A stretch of DNA of 22,445 nucleotides from a virus: the IMG/VR virus record IMGVR_UViG_3300046006_002588, positions 1 to 22,445 of that record. One strand, written 5' to 3'. Shown one piece after another: positions 8,033 to 15,376 of the stretch (within the stretch, counting starts at the first letter, position 1; each line of letters opens with the position of its first letter). The translations under genes and the position numbers were made by a program. A model generated the notes under the pieces. That model saw nothing but the letters and a program-made list of their open reading frames with translations. It searched no databases and was not told the origin of the DNA.

Positions 8033-9330
8033 CCTGTGACTGGTGCTGTTGGTGTAATTTTCTTGAACTTTGGAAGAGTAATTGCCACTTTCTTTTCAAA
8101 TGTCGGCAAGTTCTTGTTCAAAATGTTCATGAACACTTCGTTTCCTGCTTCAAGTGTAAACTTTTCACTGTTTTGTTGCCGCAGCTTCTCGGCCTTTGGA
8201 ATATAGTTAATATAATTAGTGAACATGTCTTCCAACTTTTGTGCCGCAACGCTATAGTTCACATTGAACCATCTTGCCTCTTTTATCAGCCATTCATTGC
8301 ATGCGCTAGGCGGTATATTTCCAAGAGTCCCCGGCAGTAGATTTGCCAAGTCTTGAGGCAAGAAATCCACATGTCCGCTCCAATTGGTAGTCAATAGCGG
8401 CTTTCCACTTAAAGTGGATTCCAACAATGGACGCCCGAATCCTTCACCGTGAGTGAAACTCACGTGATTTTTAATCTTCGGATGATTGTATAAACGATTC
8501 AATTCTCCGGGAGTCAACTCACCATGAATCAAATATATGTTGGGCAAATCTCCGGACAACGGCTTTCGAATGTCGTCAATTTTCTTTAATATTTCCGCCT
8601 TATCCATCTTGGAGAATGTAGCTCCGCTGGTCTTCAACACCAATGCTGGCTTATTCTTTTTGTTCTTGAATACTTCACTAAATACCTTTACCAACATACC
8701 AATATCTTTGCGGTCCGCTCCTAGCTCACCTTGAATCCAGTGTCCAACGAACAAATAACAAAAATCTTCTGGAATAGCATTGATTGCAATATCTATTTCT
8801 GGAGATGGTTCTGAGGTTTTCTTATATATCGAGGTATCTACTCCCTCGAATGCCACTTCAATCGGTCGCGTGACCGATATTTTTTCTTCCTGTCCATTGT
8901 CGTGTCTCTTATTATAGATAGTATCTAAGAACACAGACTTCGTGAAGTTTGAAGGAACCACTGTTAAATTCATGCGATTTATTCCCTCGATCCATTCGGC
9001 CTTTGGTACGGTACTTTCGATACCAGCTGTGACGCCAATATTATACTTTCCAATTGGTTTGAACTCGTTGGGAATAGATACTTGAATAAATAACTCTGGC
9101 TGTGTCGCCAAGTTGTTTATAATTCTTCTCTTGATTTCTTTTACCATTGGTACAGTTTCATCATCAAGCATTGTGTTAGGGCATGCGCCCCAACGCATAG
9201 GAATGATCTTTACATCAAACTTGTTACTGTTGATTAATGCGTCACAAATAGAAAAAGTGTGGTCGCCATAACCACTCCGAGAAGCCACTGGTCCTTGGAT
9301 CACGCATACAGGTTTTATTTCATTACTCAT
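8029..9330 (-). CDS. GT4-family glycosyltransferase, first gene of the glycan operon
   Basis: 433-aa GT-B enzyme. The N-terminal acceptor domain has VIQGPVASRSGYGDHTFS (10-27; glycine-rich loop), the linker VAFEGVDTSIYK (159-170) resembles the 'pnGvD...f' of GT4, and the donor domain contains FVGHWIQGELGADRKDI, K233 in VLKTSG, and the EX7E-type signature THGEGFGRPLLESTLSGKP (293-311). It follows a strong sigma70-like promoter at 9358-9386 and begins the run of eleven gapless genes. It resembles the GT4 at 10596-12071 only at the motif level. No signal peptide. Confidence 0.93.
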   Translation of the reverse strand: MSNEIKPVCVIQGPVASRSGYGDHTFSICDALINSNKFDVKIIPMRWGACPNTMLDDETVPMVKEIKRRIINNLATQPELFIQVSIPNEFKPIGKYNIGVTAGIESTVPKAEWIEGINRMNLTVVPSNFTKSVFLDTIYNKRHDNGQEEKISVTRPIEVAFEGVDTSIYKKTSEPSPEIDIAINAIPEDFCYLFVGHWIQGELGADRKDIGMLVKVFSEVFKNKKNKPALVLKTSGATFSKMDKAEILKKIDDIRKPLSGDLPNIYLIHGELTPGELNRLYNHPKIKNHVSFTHGEGFGRPLLESTLSGKPLLTTNWSGHVDFLPQDLANLLPGTLGNIPPSACNEWLIKEARWFNVNYSVAAQKLEDMFTNYINYIPKAEKLRQQNSEKFTLEAGNEVFMNILNKNLPTFEKKVAITLPKFKKITPTAPVTG

Positions 9331-9357
9331 AGTTTTATATTCGAATTTGTTTCTGTT

Positions 9358-9386
9358 ATTATTCTATACATTAGATTGTTTGTCAA
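9358..9386 (-). promoter_or_regulatory. Sigma70-like promoter of the eleven-gene glycan operon
   Basis: Perfect TTGACA (plus 9381-9386), 17 bp spacer, AATAAT (plus 9358-9363), with the first ATG 28 nt downstream of the -10. It lies in the 77 bp gap, the only non-coding space between 9330 and 9408. Confidence 0.7.
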
Positions 9387-9407
9387 GCAGTATTACTCTG
9401 GTATTTT

Positions 9408-9716
9408 TTACTTTCCCGTTGGTCGCGTCGTTGTCCCATTAGCCGATAGTTGGTCTTCACTCTTTATTTCATAAAATGCAAATGGTAATCTACCGGTATG
9501 CATCTTTGATCCTTCTTGTCCCTTTAGAATTGCTCTTCCCGTTAATATATCCGAACAGTCCCAAAAACTCCACATTGCAAATGGACTGTTTTCATTCTCC
9601 CACTCTTTCATTTGTCGCATTGTGGGATTGTTTGGATACGCCAACCCGGCTCCGCATTCACAGCGGGAGCGGGCGGCATACCTCAATTGATCGTCCGTAA
9701 ACGGCGTTTTCTTCAT
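9408..9716 (-). CDS. Conserved small phage protein, function unknown
   Basis: 102-aa protein. The N-terminal RSRCECGAGLAYP (17-29) has a CxC pair and glycines; a third cysteine occurs in FWDCSDIL (51-58). The C-terminal LPFAFYEIKSEDQ and ANGTTTRP read like a known type of small phage protein, but I recall no function. Last gene of the operon headed by the GT4 at 10596-12071, 3 nt after the previous stop. Too few cysteines for a confident zinc site. Confidence 0.75.
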   Translation of the reverse strand: MKKTPFTDDQLRYAARSRCECGAGLAYPNNPTMRQMKEWENENSPFAMWSFWDCSDILTGRAILKGQEGSKMHTGRLPFAFYEIKSEDQLSANGTTTRPTGK

Positions 9717-9719
9717 TTA

Positions 9720-9911
9720 TTATGGAGCCGTGCCGGGAGTATTCTGATCTTCTTGTTCTTGAATGACAGCTTCGATTTCCGCCTCAACATCGTTGATACG
9801 GTCCTTGAAATCGGCATTTGCCATCTTCTTTTCCTTCTTGATTTCGGCGAGCTGTTTTGTTAGCTCGTATACTTTTGCTTCTGCTTCGTCTTTAGTTAAT
9901 GTTTTTGACAT
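9720..9911 (-). CDS. Small coiled-coil protein
   Basis: 63-aa charged protein with a heptad-like helix (KDEAEAKVYELTKQLAEIKKEKKMANADFKDR...EAEIEAVI), predicted to be almost wholly coiled coil. No family recognised. The start at 9911 lies 6 nt after the previous stop, in an A-rich leader without a clear Shine-Dalgarno. Its place inside a tight operon supports it being real. Confidence 0.7.
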   Translation of the reverse strand: MSKTLTKDEAEAKVYELTKQLAEIKKEKKMANADFKDRINDVEAEIEAVIQEQEDQNTPGTAP

Positions 9912-9917
9912 AATTTT

Positions 9918-10220
9918 TTAGTTTAAGTTCTTTGAATTGTATTCTTCTCTTATCGCTGAAAGCTCTCGGTCTCGCTTACTAACTTGGTCCAACCATTGTT
10001 TCCGTTGATTATACCCGATTGCGGCGGTTGCATCATAAGTCCGCACACTGTGCCGTTGTCCATCAACCATTTTTATTGTGATGGGGGATTGTGCAGTTCC
10101 GGCAACATGATTTACATTTCGAATGAAACGCTTGCGCAATCTATAATATCTAATATTCCACCAGACTCCCATCACCCACTCTTTAATTCTCCCCGGAACA
10201 CTTCTAGTCGATGATTTCAT
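9918..10220 (-). CDS. Small basic protein, function unknown
   Basis: 100-aa protein with a very basic, aromatic N-terminal half (VPGRIKEWVMGVWWNIRYYRLRKRFIRN) and a middle segment ITIKMVDGQRHSVRTYDA that looks like a small beta hairpin. The C-terminus is helical (YNQRKQWLDQVSKRDREL). The tryptophan-rich segment is too charged for a typical membrane span and might bind membrane or nucleic acid. No family recognised. Spacing to neighbours is 15 and 6 nt. Confidence 0.65.
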   Translation of the reverse strand: MKSSTRSVPGRIKEWVMGVWWNIRYYRLRKRFIRNVNHVAGTAQSPITIKMVDGQRHSVRTYDATAAIGYNQRKQWLDQVSKRDRELSAIREEYNSKNLN

Positions 10221-10235
10221 ACAATTTATATTTAA

Positions 10236-10589
10236 TTAAACAATTTCCACGATTACCGATTGCAACATGAGCGATATGGTCGGCATATATTCCCTCGCCA
10301 CGTCCCACGTCTCCGTCACCTCATTCTCGGAAGACTTCTTAATTGACGCGTATTCCAAAAAGAACAGAAACACAATATTGCGAGTGTTGTTCTCCAACTG
10401 TTTCTCGTATGTGAGGTTATCATCAATAATCCACCGGTCTCCCGCCGCAATCTCCATTGGTCGAGTCGATTTCAATGGATACGTTTTGTTCATGTAGTCC
10501 AAAATTTCGGATTTTGGCCCCTTAAATTCTATTTTGCGCTTCCGCATCATAGTCGCAAACTCTTCATCGTTCATCATTGGTTGTTTCAT
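10236..10589 (-). CDS. Hypothetical protein
   Basis: 117-aa protein, no family recognised. The N-terminus is hydrophilic (MNDEEFATMMRKRKIEF), followed by GPKSEILDYMNK and a helix NIVFLFFLEYASIKK that is hydrophobic but short, and a hydrophobic C-terminus (TISLMLQSVIVEIV). It begins 6 nt after the GT4 stop and is therefore in the same transcript. Confidence 0.65.
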   Translation of the reverse strand: MKQPMMNDEEFATMMRKRKIEFKGPKSEILDYMNKTYPLKSTRPMEIAAGDRWIIDDNLTYEKQLENNTRNIVFLFFLEYASIKKSSENEVTETWDVAREYMPTISLMLQSVIVEIV

Positions 10590-10595
10590 ACTACT

Positions 10596-12071
10596 TTAAT
10601 TGTATTTGCTCAATACTACAGCTTTATCTATCTTTGGCAAGATAATTCCGAGTTGATTATTAGGCATAGTATGTCCGACGTGCTCGTCGTGGCGATGTAG
10701 ATTAAATCTCTCGCGACCTTTCCAGTTTGCAATCATAGAGTCTAGACCGTCCGCCATCTTTTCACACATGCTCTCGGAACTTAATCCACCATCTCCACTC
10801 AGCCAATCACGTCCAGCCTCACCGCATTCTTTACGCTTTTCTCTGCCCAAGATATACCAATACATCATCGCTTCGGCGCAGTCTTCCCATCTAGCGTAGT
10901 CTGCGATAATGTATGGCGTCGGAATGCTACCTTGCAACATTCTGGCTCCCGGATATATTGGGGTTACCCATTTACCGTGATTTTTATATCTACCATCGTG
11001 GTTACTGCCCCAACTCTCATTGAATTCCACTGGCTTACCGTTGGCGTCTGTAAACCCGCATTGATCTTGCAAACCCCCGGTTACAGAAACTATAATCGGC
11101 GTGCCAGCCGCAAGACTTTCTGCTGTGGCTATTCCAAATCCTTCATTGTCGGAGAGATTTACCGTTACGTCTGCGATATTATAATATTGATTCAACCGCT
11201 CCGGGGCAATCTTATCCGTGCTAAATACTACGTCATATTCTTTACAAAATGCTTCCTTCACTGCTAGCAGATCGGTACCAGCTTCATCTATCGGGTGTGT
11301 ATGCATGAGCAACACACATTTGGCCGCTTCTTCTTTTGATAGGTTATCGCAGAAATTGCGATAGGCCAACATTATCGTGGAAGTTTGCTTGCGACGAATG
11401 TTTCTATTATTATAGAAAATAACGTAGCTATATTCTTTCTTTAGAATTTGCTTCTTAACTATATCAAGCTCCTTTAGCTCCGCCTCTGTGACGAGCGGTC
11501 TGAACATTTTCGTGTTCATTCCATGTGGAACATAAGTCACCGTGGTCGGTTTGTTTAGATTGGAGCCAAGAACTCCCTTTACGATATTCTCGGTCTGCTT
11601 ACTGATACAACCTATCCAATCGCAACTCTCATAATAAGGTCTATTATACATAGGATATGGTAGGTCGTCCCATATACTATAAAAGCCAATAGGTAGCTTT
11701 TGACGCAACTCACGCTCGATTTGATATAACCAAATCCAGAATCTAGGGTCTGTAAAATGTAGGAGAGCATCGGGGTTTTCTAGTTTTATAACTTCATTTA
11801 ATACGTCTGAGTTGCCGTACCCATCAATAGGGTATAGTCGCACATAAGAGTCCGTTAATCCGGTGGTTGCATTTGTGGCGGCATCGAGATTAAAAATCTT
11901 ACCTTTGTCTGGGTGCTGAACGCTTCCGGCCAATTGTACCCAATTATATTTATGAGCAAGACCAGTGACAAATTCTCTAGCCATTGTGGCAATACCAGAA
12001 TGCATACGCAAATCGTCGCATAATAGTATTATTTTTTTTCTATCTTTTTGTGGAATATAATCTTTTACCAT
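10596..12071 (-). CDS. GT4-family glycosyltransferase
   Basis: 491-aa GT-B enzyme, longer than most GT4 proteins. IILLCDDLRMHSGIATM (14-30) contains the SG-I loop of the acceptor domain; YVPHGMNTKMFRP (180-192) is the typical linker; the donor domain has FYNNRNIRRKQ (219-229), VLLMHTHP and the signature SDNEGFGIATAESLAAGTPII (307-327), where E310 and E318 form EX7E. It heads its own operon (promoter 12083-12110) with four small proteins, separate from but adjacent to the eleven-gene glycan operon. It probably serves the same glycan; this is inferred from proximity. Confidence 0.93.
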   Translation of the reverse strand: MVKDYIPQKDRKKIILLCDDLRMHSGIATMAREFVTGLAHKYNWVQLAGSVQHPDKGKIFNLDAATNATTGLTDSYVRLYPIDGYGNSDVLNEVIKLENPDALLHFTDPRFWIWLYQIERELRQKLPIGFYSIWDDLPYPMYNRPYYESCDWIGCISKQTENIVKGVLGSNLNKPTTVTYVPHGMNTKMFRPLVTEAELKELDIVKKQILKKEYSYVIFYNNRNIRRKQTSTIMLAYRNFCDNLSKEEAAKCVLLMHTHPIDEAGTDLLAVKEAFCKEYDVVFSTDKIAPERLNQYYNIADVTVNLSDNEGFGIATAESLAAGTPIIVSVTGGLQDQCGFTDANGKPVEFNESWGSNHDGRYKNHGKWVTPIYPGARMLQGSIPTPYIIADYARWEDCAEAMMYWYILGREKRKECGEAGRDWLSGDGGLSSESMCEKMADGLDSMIANWKGRERFNLHRHDEHVGHTMPNNQLGIILPKIDKAVVLSKYN

Positions 12072-12082
12072 ATAATTTTCGT

Positions 12083-12110
12083 ATTATGCTTTAATTTTTG
12101 CGTTTGTCAA
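12083..12110 (-). promoter_or_regulatory. Sigma70-like promoter of the GT4/small-gene operon
   Basis: TTGACA (plus 12105-12110), 16 bp A/T-rich spacer, CATAAT (plus 12083-12088), leader of about 10 nt to the ATG at 12071. It begins directly after the stop of the preceding gene. Confidence 0.7.
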
Positions 12111-12117
12111 CTTATAA

Positions 12118-12327
12118 TTAAAATGCTGATCCACTGCTTTGTAATGCAGATTCTCCGTCTACCTTCTTTTTGAATTCGGGGTCGTTGATATAAAGATATA
12201 CGCAACGATTGACCAATTTTTGGAGCGTCATTCCGCTACTTACACCAGATTCTTTGAATAGGGTATATTTGTCCTTGAACACATGGACGGAAGTGAAGCT
12301 AGTTTCGTGATTTGATTTTAATTTCAT
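12118..12327 (-). CDS. Small protein, possible ribbon-helix-helix DNA-binding protein
   Basis: 69-aa protein. FTSVHVFKDKYTLFKESGVSSGMTLQKLVNRCVYLYINDPEFK looks like a beta strand followed by two helices, the arrangement of an Arc/CopG-type ribbon-helix-helix (strand about 11-17, helices about 18-25 and 31-45). If so it would be a dimeric regulator. The assignment rests on predicted pattern only. The start at 12327 has AGGA about 11 nt upstream. It follows an AT-rich inverted repeat (12349-12379). Confidence 0.65.
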   Translation of the reverse strand: MKLKSNHETSFTSVHVFKDKYTLFKESGVSSGMTLQKLVNRCVYLYINDPEFKKKVDGESALQSSGSAF

Positions 12328-12348
12328 AGTATGATATTTCCTATATAC

Positions 12349-12379
12349 ATATATATGAAATTAGATTTTCCATATATAT
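12349..12379. repeat. AT-rich imperfect inverted repeat between genes
   Basis: ATATATATGAAA (12349-12360) pairs with TTTC-ATATATAT (12367-12379) with one bulged C and a six-base loop. It could form a weak hairpin in the transcript between two genes of the same unit, for example a processing or attenuation site. No U-tract; function unknown. Confidence 0.4.
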
Positions 12380-12384
12380 AAAAA

Positions 12385-12627
12385 TCAAACTGGCGGCAAT
12401 TCTTTAAACTTTTTTATAATATCGGGAGTTGCTTCCATCAAAAATGTCTCGGTTCCAATCTTTCCTACCAATCCAAATTCGGGGTCGGTGTTTAATTCTT
12501 TGGACAACGATTCAATGTCTGCTTGTGTGGGAGGTTCCGCATATCCGCAAAAATGCAGAATTGATAGCGTGGGTGATTCTTTTTCGCCCTTTAATGTATA
12601 TGCAATGATACCGTAATTGATGGTCAT
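12385..12627 (-). CDS. Small hypothetical protein
   Basis: 80-aa protein starting MTINYGIIAYTLKGEKE. I chose ATG at 12627 because it follows the nuclease stop by one base; the frame stays open up to 12774, but those 49 extra residues overlap the end of the nuclease gene and look like a shadow. The sequence contains LSILHFCGYAEPPTQADIESLSKELNTD and ends FKELPPV. No family recognised. Tight spacing suggests coupling with the nuclease. Confidence 0.75.
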   Translation of the reverse strand: MTINYGIIAYTLKGEKESPTLSILHFCGYAEPPTQADIESLSKELNTDPEFGLVGKIGTETFLMEATPDIIKKFKELPPV

Positions 12628-12628
12628 G

Positions 12629-13636
12629 TCAGCCTTCCTTTCCGTTACAATACAATTCTCCCTTTTCATTCTTGTGGGTCTTGAAAAAGCAATATTTACA
12701 ATTCTTTTTTGCTTTGCCGGGAGTTTTAGGAAACGCCCCGTCTTTGTTATAATTTCCTTGGTCGTCAAATCCACTTTTTATAAAATCTAAAAACGATGCC
12801 TCAACTTCGGCCATGCTCTTTTTTCCGTCCGGTGGAGATATACGTTGAATGCGTTGTTGTGGGAACGTCACATCCTCCATCAGCTTGCGTTTAAGCACAA
12901 AGAATTCAACTTCTATCTCGTCCATCGCAACTTTGAACGTTTGGCTGTAAAACCGTTTATACAGCAATAGCTGGTCAATCTTGGTTCGGTCAACCTTCTG
13001 GTACTTATTCCATCCATTGGTTGAGGTCTTAAAGTCCAATATCAATATTTTGTTGGTCTGTTTATCCTTGAGCACAATATCCAAGAATCCTTTATATAAC
13101 AGAGTTGATTTTCTCAGTGGGATTTCCAACGGAAGCTCAATGCCTACCAGTTCGTATCGCTTGGACGGGAAATGTTTTGTTCTGGTGGAATAGTCGAGCA
13201 TGTGATTGAGTATCGTTTTTCCGTCCGATTCAAATTCTGATATGGTTGCCTCAGTCACTAATTTCAGCGATTTCAATTCTTCTTCGGATAGCTTCTCTTG
13301 TTCCGGTGTGGCAATCTTCAATTGCAGTAGTTCTTTCTTGTATCCCTTCTTAAACTCTCCAATTGTATCAAATTCATCCGCCTCCGGCGCTCCCACAGTA
13401 TATAGAATCTTAAGATACGCTTGAATCGCACCATGAATGGCAGTTCCAAATACTGTGTGTATGGTTGAGTCGTACGGAGAAAGTTTGTCGATGTACGACA
13501 ACTTCCAATCTTGGGGACATTTCAACCATTTAGCATACTGGCTAAAACTGACATGTTTTTGCTTCTTCTCCGCGACTACTTTTGTAGGTTCGGGTGGAGT
13601 TGCAGCGTCTTCTACGAGGAATTCTTCTGTTGCCAT
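12629..13636 (-). CDS. PD-(D/E)XK nuclease, RecB/Cas4-type, with probable Fe-S cysteines
   Basis: 335-aa exonuclease-like protein. The N-terminal FSQYAKWLKCPQDWKLSYID (31-50) is the PDDEXK_1 entry motif with C40; FGTAIHGA (63-70) gives the GxxxH histidine H68; YKGFLDIVLK (181-190) provides acidic D186; ILDFKTS (199-205) is the DxK pair D201/K203; QLLLYKRF (222-229) is the QxxxY motif. C313, C316 and C330 near the end together with C40 match the four-cysteine Fe-S arrangement of Cas4 and AddB-type nucleases. Likely role: DNA end processing in phage recombination or host DNA breakdown. I chose ATG at 13636; a TTG two codons earlier is the only extension. Confidence 0.92.
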   Translation of the reverse strand: MATEEFLVEDAATPPEPTKVVAEKKQKHVSFSQYAKWLKCPQDWKLSYIDKLSPYDSTIHTVFGTAIHGAIQAYLKILYTVGAPEADEFDTIGEFKKGYKKELLQLKIATPEQEKLSEEELKSLKLVTEATISEFESDGKTILNHMLDYSTRTKHFPSKRYELVGIELPLEIPLRKSTLLYKGFLDIVLKDKQTNKILILDFKTSTNGWNKYQKVDRTKIDQLLLYKRFYSQTFKVAMDEIEVEFFVLKRKLMEDVTFPQQRIQRISPPDGKKSMAEVEASFLDFIKSGFDDQGNYNKDGAFPKTPGKAKKNCKYCFFKTHKNEKGELYCNGKEG

Positions 13637-13644
13637 ATTCAATC

Positions 13645-13672
13645 ACAATATACCGATAATCTTTGGTGTCAA
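13645..13672 (-). promoter_or_regulatory. Probable promoter of the nuclease unit
   Basis: TTGACA (plus 13667-13672) upstream of the nuclease start. With a 16 bp spacer the -10 is TATTGT (4/6); a better-looking TATATT lies at only 14 bp. The -35 is convincing, the exact -10 is not. Confidence 0.5.
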
Positions 13673-13711
13673 ACGAAATACGTTTATATTTATCTTAAAT
13701 ACAGTATAATA

Positions 13712-14143
13712 ATGTCAAATCAAACTTACACCCACGTTTTGCAGCAATCCGGGATACTAAAAAATTTCTCTGTTGCTAAGATTGTCAAGAAAAATGATAT
13801 AGACGAGTTGAAAAAATTAATAAAGACAGTCGCGGCGAGTGAGGACGAATATAATCAGTTACTCAAAGAGGAACTGGATAAGTTGTCTGATATGCACGAT
13901 GCGAATAATCCTATCCCCGGTATAATATACCCGTCGGGTGGAGCAAAACTTGACAAAAAAATTATCGGAATATCCGAAAAATTTTGTCAAAGTATTAAAT
14001 CGCAAAAGTTTGATACCCGTCAACTTGCTATGTTAATTACCGCTATTATACACAACTTAAAATTAACACAACAAGATTTCTTAAAATTGAATGAGGAATT
14101 TGACAACGGAGAAGATTCCGACGAAGATTCCGACGAAGATTAA
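13712..14143 (+). CDS. Hypothetical protein with acidic repeat tail, plus strand
   Basis: 143-aa protein, one of only three plus-strand genes. It begins MSNQTYTHVLQQSGILKNF; the frame is open further upstream (to 13511), but that extension overlaps the divergent nuclease gene. The body is helical and charged (KNDIDELKKLIKTVAASEDEYNQLLKEELDKL), with a central PIPGIIYPSGG loop. The tail is highly acidic (NGEDSDEDSDED), coded by a 12-bp tandem repeat. No function recognised; by size and acidity it could be a small regulatory or late protein. The TAA shares the bases TTAA with the convergent dNMP kinase stop. Confidence 0.8.
   Translation: MSNQTYTHVLQQSGILKNFSVAKIVKKNDIDELKKLIKTVAASEDEYNQLLKEELDKLSDMHDANNPIPGIIYPSGGAKLDKKIIGISEKFCQSIKSQKFDTRQLAMLITAIIHNLKLTQQDFLKLNEEFDNGEDSDEDSDED
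14111..14140. repeat. 12-bp tandem repeat coding an acidic tail
   Basis: GAAGATTCCGAC occurs twice in a row and is followed by a third half unit (GAAGAT). It codes EDSD-EDSD-ED at the end of the plus-strand protein and could change length by slippage. Confidence 0.8.
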
Positions 14144-14778
14144 ACCAGTCGGGATTTAAATATAAACTCGTCTACGTGGGCTACTAGGGACGGAGCAAAT
14201 GTCAGTTGTTCCATAGTTAAACCGTCTACGTTTTCCCATTCAACGACGCGATCAGCTTTGGCTTTTACCTTTGGGTTATTCTCTTTTTCGTGGTCATTGG
14301 CTGGTTGCACATAGTATCTCAAAGTTCTATCCCCGATTGCATTTAGAATGCTCGGCCTGCTCCACCGACTCACGTGCACCACAAGACCATGACACTCTTG
14401 TTTGACCCAATTGATTTCATCACGCTCGTAGAAGTCATAACGAACGTCGGTAACAATACAAAAATCGGCGGTTGACGCTTTCACTTGTTTATCTATAATA
14501 TCTACCCAATATCTTCCATTGGTCTGCTTTCTTTTTGCATCGCCATACCAAACAAGCAATGGCCGAATTAAAATCTTTTCCTCTGGTATTTGCGTGAACG
14601 CGGTCACTCCGAGTTTCTCTACACAAAACGCCTCACAGTCCTCTTTCAATGCGTCCGCAAACGCAAACCTATCTACCGTTTTTCCCGCCGCCTTCAATTG
14701 ATTGGTTAATATAGAGGCGAAGGTGTCTTTTCCAGCCCTTGCCACGCCTCCTATCCCAATTACACGTTTATTACTCAT
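14140..14778 (-). CDS. 1: Deoxynucleoside monophosphate kinase (T4 gp1-like)
   Basis: 212-aa kinase that would phosphorylate dNMPs, including modified ones, for phage DNA synthesis. Walker A is VIGIGGVARAGKDTFA (6-21), unusual in having ARAGKDT, as in T4 gp1-type kinases. FAFADALKEDCEAF (38-51) is the typical post-Walker NMP-binding segment, RPLLVWYGDAKRKQTNGRYWVD (72-93) and FCIVTDVRYDFYERDEINWVKQ (106-127) match the 'DvRf.nEa.wik' block of this family. It has a near-consensus promoter at 14786-14813 and ends convergently on the plus-strand gene. Confidence 0.88.
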   Translation of the reverse strand: MSNKRVIGIGGVARAGKDTFASILTNQLKAAGKTVDRFAFADALKEDCEAFCVEKLGVTAFTQIPEEKILIRPLLVWYGDAKRKQTNGRYWVDIIDKQVKASTADFCIVTDVRYDFYERDEINWVKQECHGLVVHVSRWSRPSILNAIGDRTLRYYVQPANDHEKENNPKVKAKADRVVEWENVDGLTMEQLTFAPSLVAHVDEFIFKSRLV

Positions 14779-14785
14779 ATATCAA

Positions 14786-14813
14786 ATGGTACAGAGCACA
14801 CGAATAACGTCAA
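14786..14813 (-). promoter_or_regulatory. Possible promoter of the dNMP kinase gene
   Basis: TTGACG (plus 14808-14813, overlapping the TGA of the upstream gene), 16 bp, TACCAT (plus 14786-14791). Weaker than the others, but same layout. Confidence 0.45.
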
Positions 14814-15274
14814 GTTATAATTAACTCATCTGCTTGTTTGTCTGAATATCCGTACAATTTTACTATCGCCCGCAAATCCTCTTGGGTCAGGAGTCCAATA
14901 TACTGCAACACATTTCTCTCACATTCTTTAAAATGTATACAAAGCAATGACAGCAAAGATTTATTATATTTTTCCGCTGTGTTTTTTATATATGGATAAT
15001 ATCCCCGGCCTCGCGGCACTGTCTCCGAACACAGTCGATAGAAATCTTTAGGCTCTAACTTATCTTGGTATGATTGCATATCATTTATCGTTTCTACCAG
15101 CAATGGTTGCATGCTTAAAAATCTGCATACCATATAATTACTCCAAGTCTTTTTATCCGTTTCAGACAGAGTTTCAAAGTATTTAGGATTTTTTCCCACA
15201 CGGATTTCATTGAGGTGATCAAATAAACTTTTAGTCTTTGGTTTTTTGTCAACTTCATTTTTTATTTTTGCCAT
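14810..15274 (-). CDS. 62: Candidate DNA polymerase clamp-loader small subunit (T4 gp62-like)
   Basis: 154-aa protein. SLFDHLNEI (about 15-23), then DKKTWSNYMVCRFLSMQPLLVETINDM, FYRLCSETVPRGRGYYPYIK and FKECERNVLQYIGLLTQEDLRAIVKLYGYS. This order (short 'LFD-LN-I' start, 'NYMV-R-LS' helix, 'VPRG-R---W/YIK' loop, C-terminal helices) is what I remember from gp62 proteins of T4 and cyanophages. gp62 with gp44 loads the gp45 sliding clamp. No clamp or gp44 gene is in the window. I use ATG at 15274; a TTG four codons earlier is possible. A strong promoter lies at 15286-15313. Without a profile search this remains a good but unproven assignment. Confidence 0.65.
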   Translation of the reverse strand: MAKIKNEVDKKPKTKSLFDHLNEIRVGKNPKYFETLSETDKKTWSNYMVCRFLSMQPLLVETINDMQSYQDKLEPKDFYRLCSETVPRGRGYYPYIKNTAEKYNKSLLSLLCIHFKECERNVLQYIGLLTQEDLRAIVKLYGYSDKQADELIIT

Positions 15275-15285
15275 ATTATTTACCA

Positions 15286-15313
15286 ACTATACAATAGTGC
15301 GGATATATGTCAA
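15286..15313 (-). promoter_or_regulatory. Sigma70-like promoter of the gp62-like gene
   Basis: TTGACA (plus 15308-15313), 16 bp, TATAGT (plus 15286-15291), ATG at 15274. One of the closest matches to consensus in the window. Confidence 0.7.
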
Positions 15314-15325
15314 CAAGATGTTTGT

Positions 15326-15333
15326 TATAAATA
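15326..15333 (+). promoter_or_regulatory. Possible T4-type late promoter for the plus-strand HNH unit
   Basis: Exact TATAAATA on the plus strand, 43 nt before the ATG at 15377. T4-like phages use TATAAATA as the gp55-dependent late -10. By base composition a few copies of this octamer are expected by chance in the window, so only its position in the divergent gap supports it. Confidence 0.4.
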
Positions 15334-15376
15334 GCATTTTCCTGCGTTTTTCTTTTTTTATTTTATATTTATTCAC

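Noticed and set aside
1198-9330. Bacterial O-antigen or capsule locus or contamination
   Set aside because: It is continuous with phage genes on both sides, shares the same promoter type, spacing and base composition, and lacks nucleotide-sugar synthesis and export genes in the window.
12349-12379. AT-rich inverted repeat as a replication origin
   Set aside because: No iterons, initiator gene or skew signal could be seen. A weak intergenic hairpin is the simpler reading.
13694-13710. TTAAATA and TATAAT just upstream of the plus-strand acidic-tail gene as its promoter
   Set aside because: TATAAT lies directly against the ATG, so transcription would start inside the gene, and the late-type motif matches only 6 of 8. 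No convincing promoter for that gene was found.
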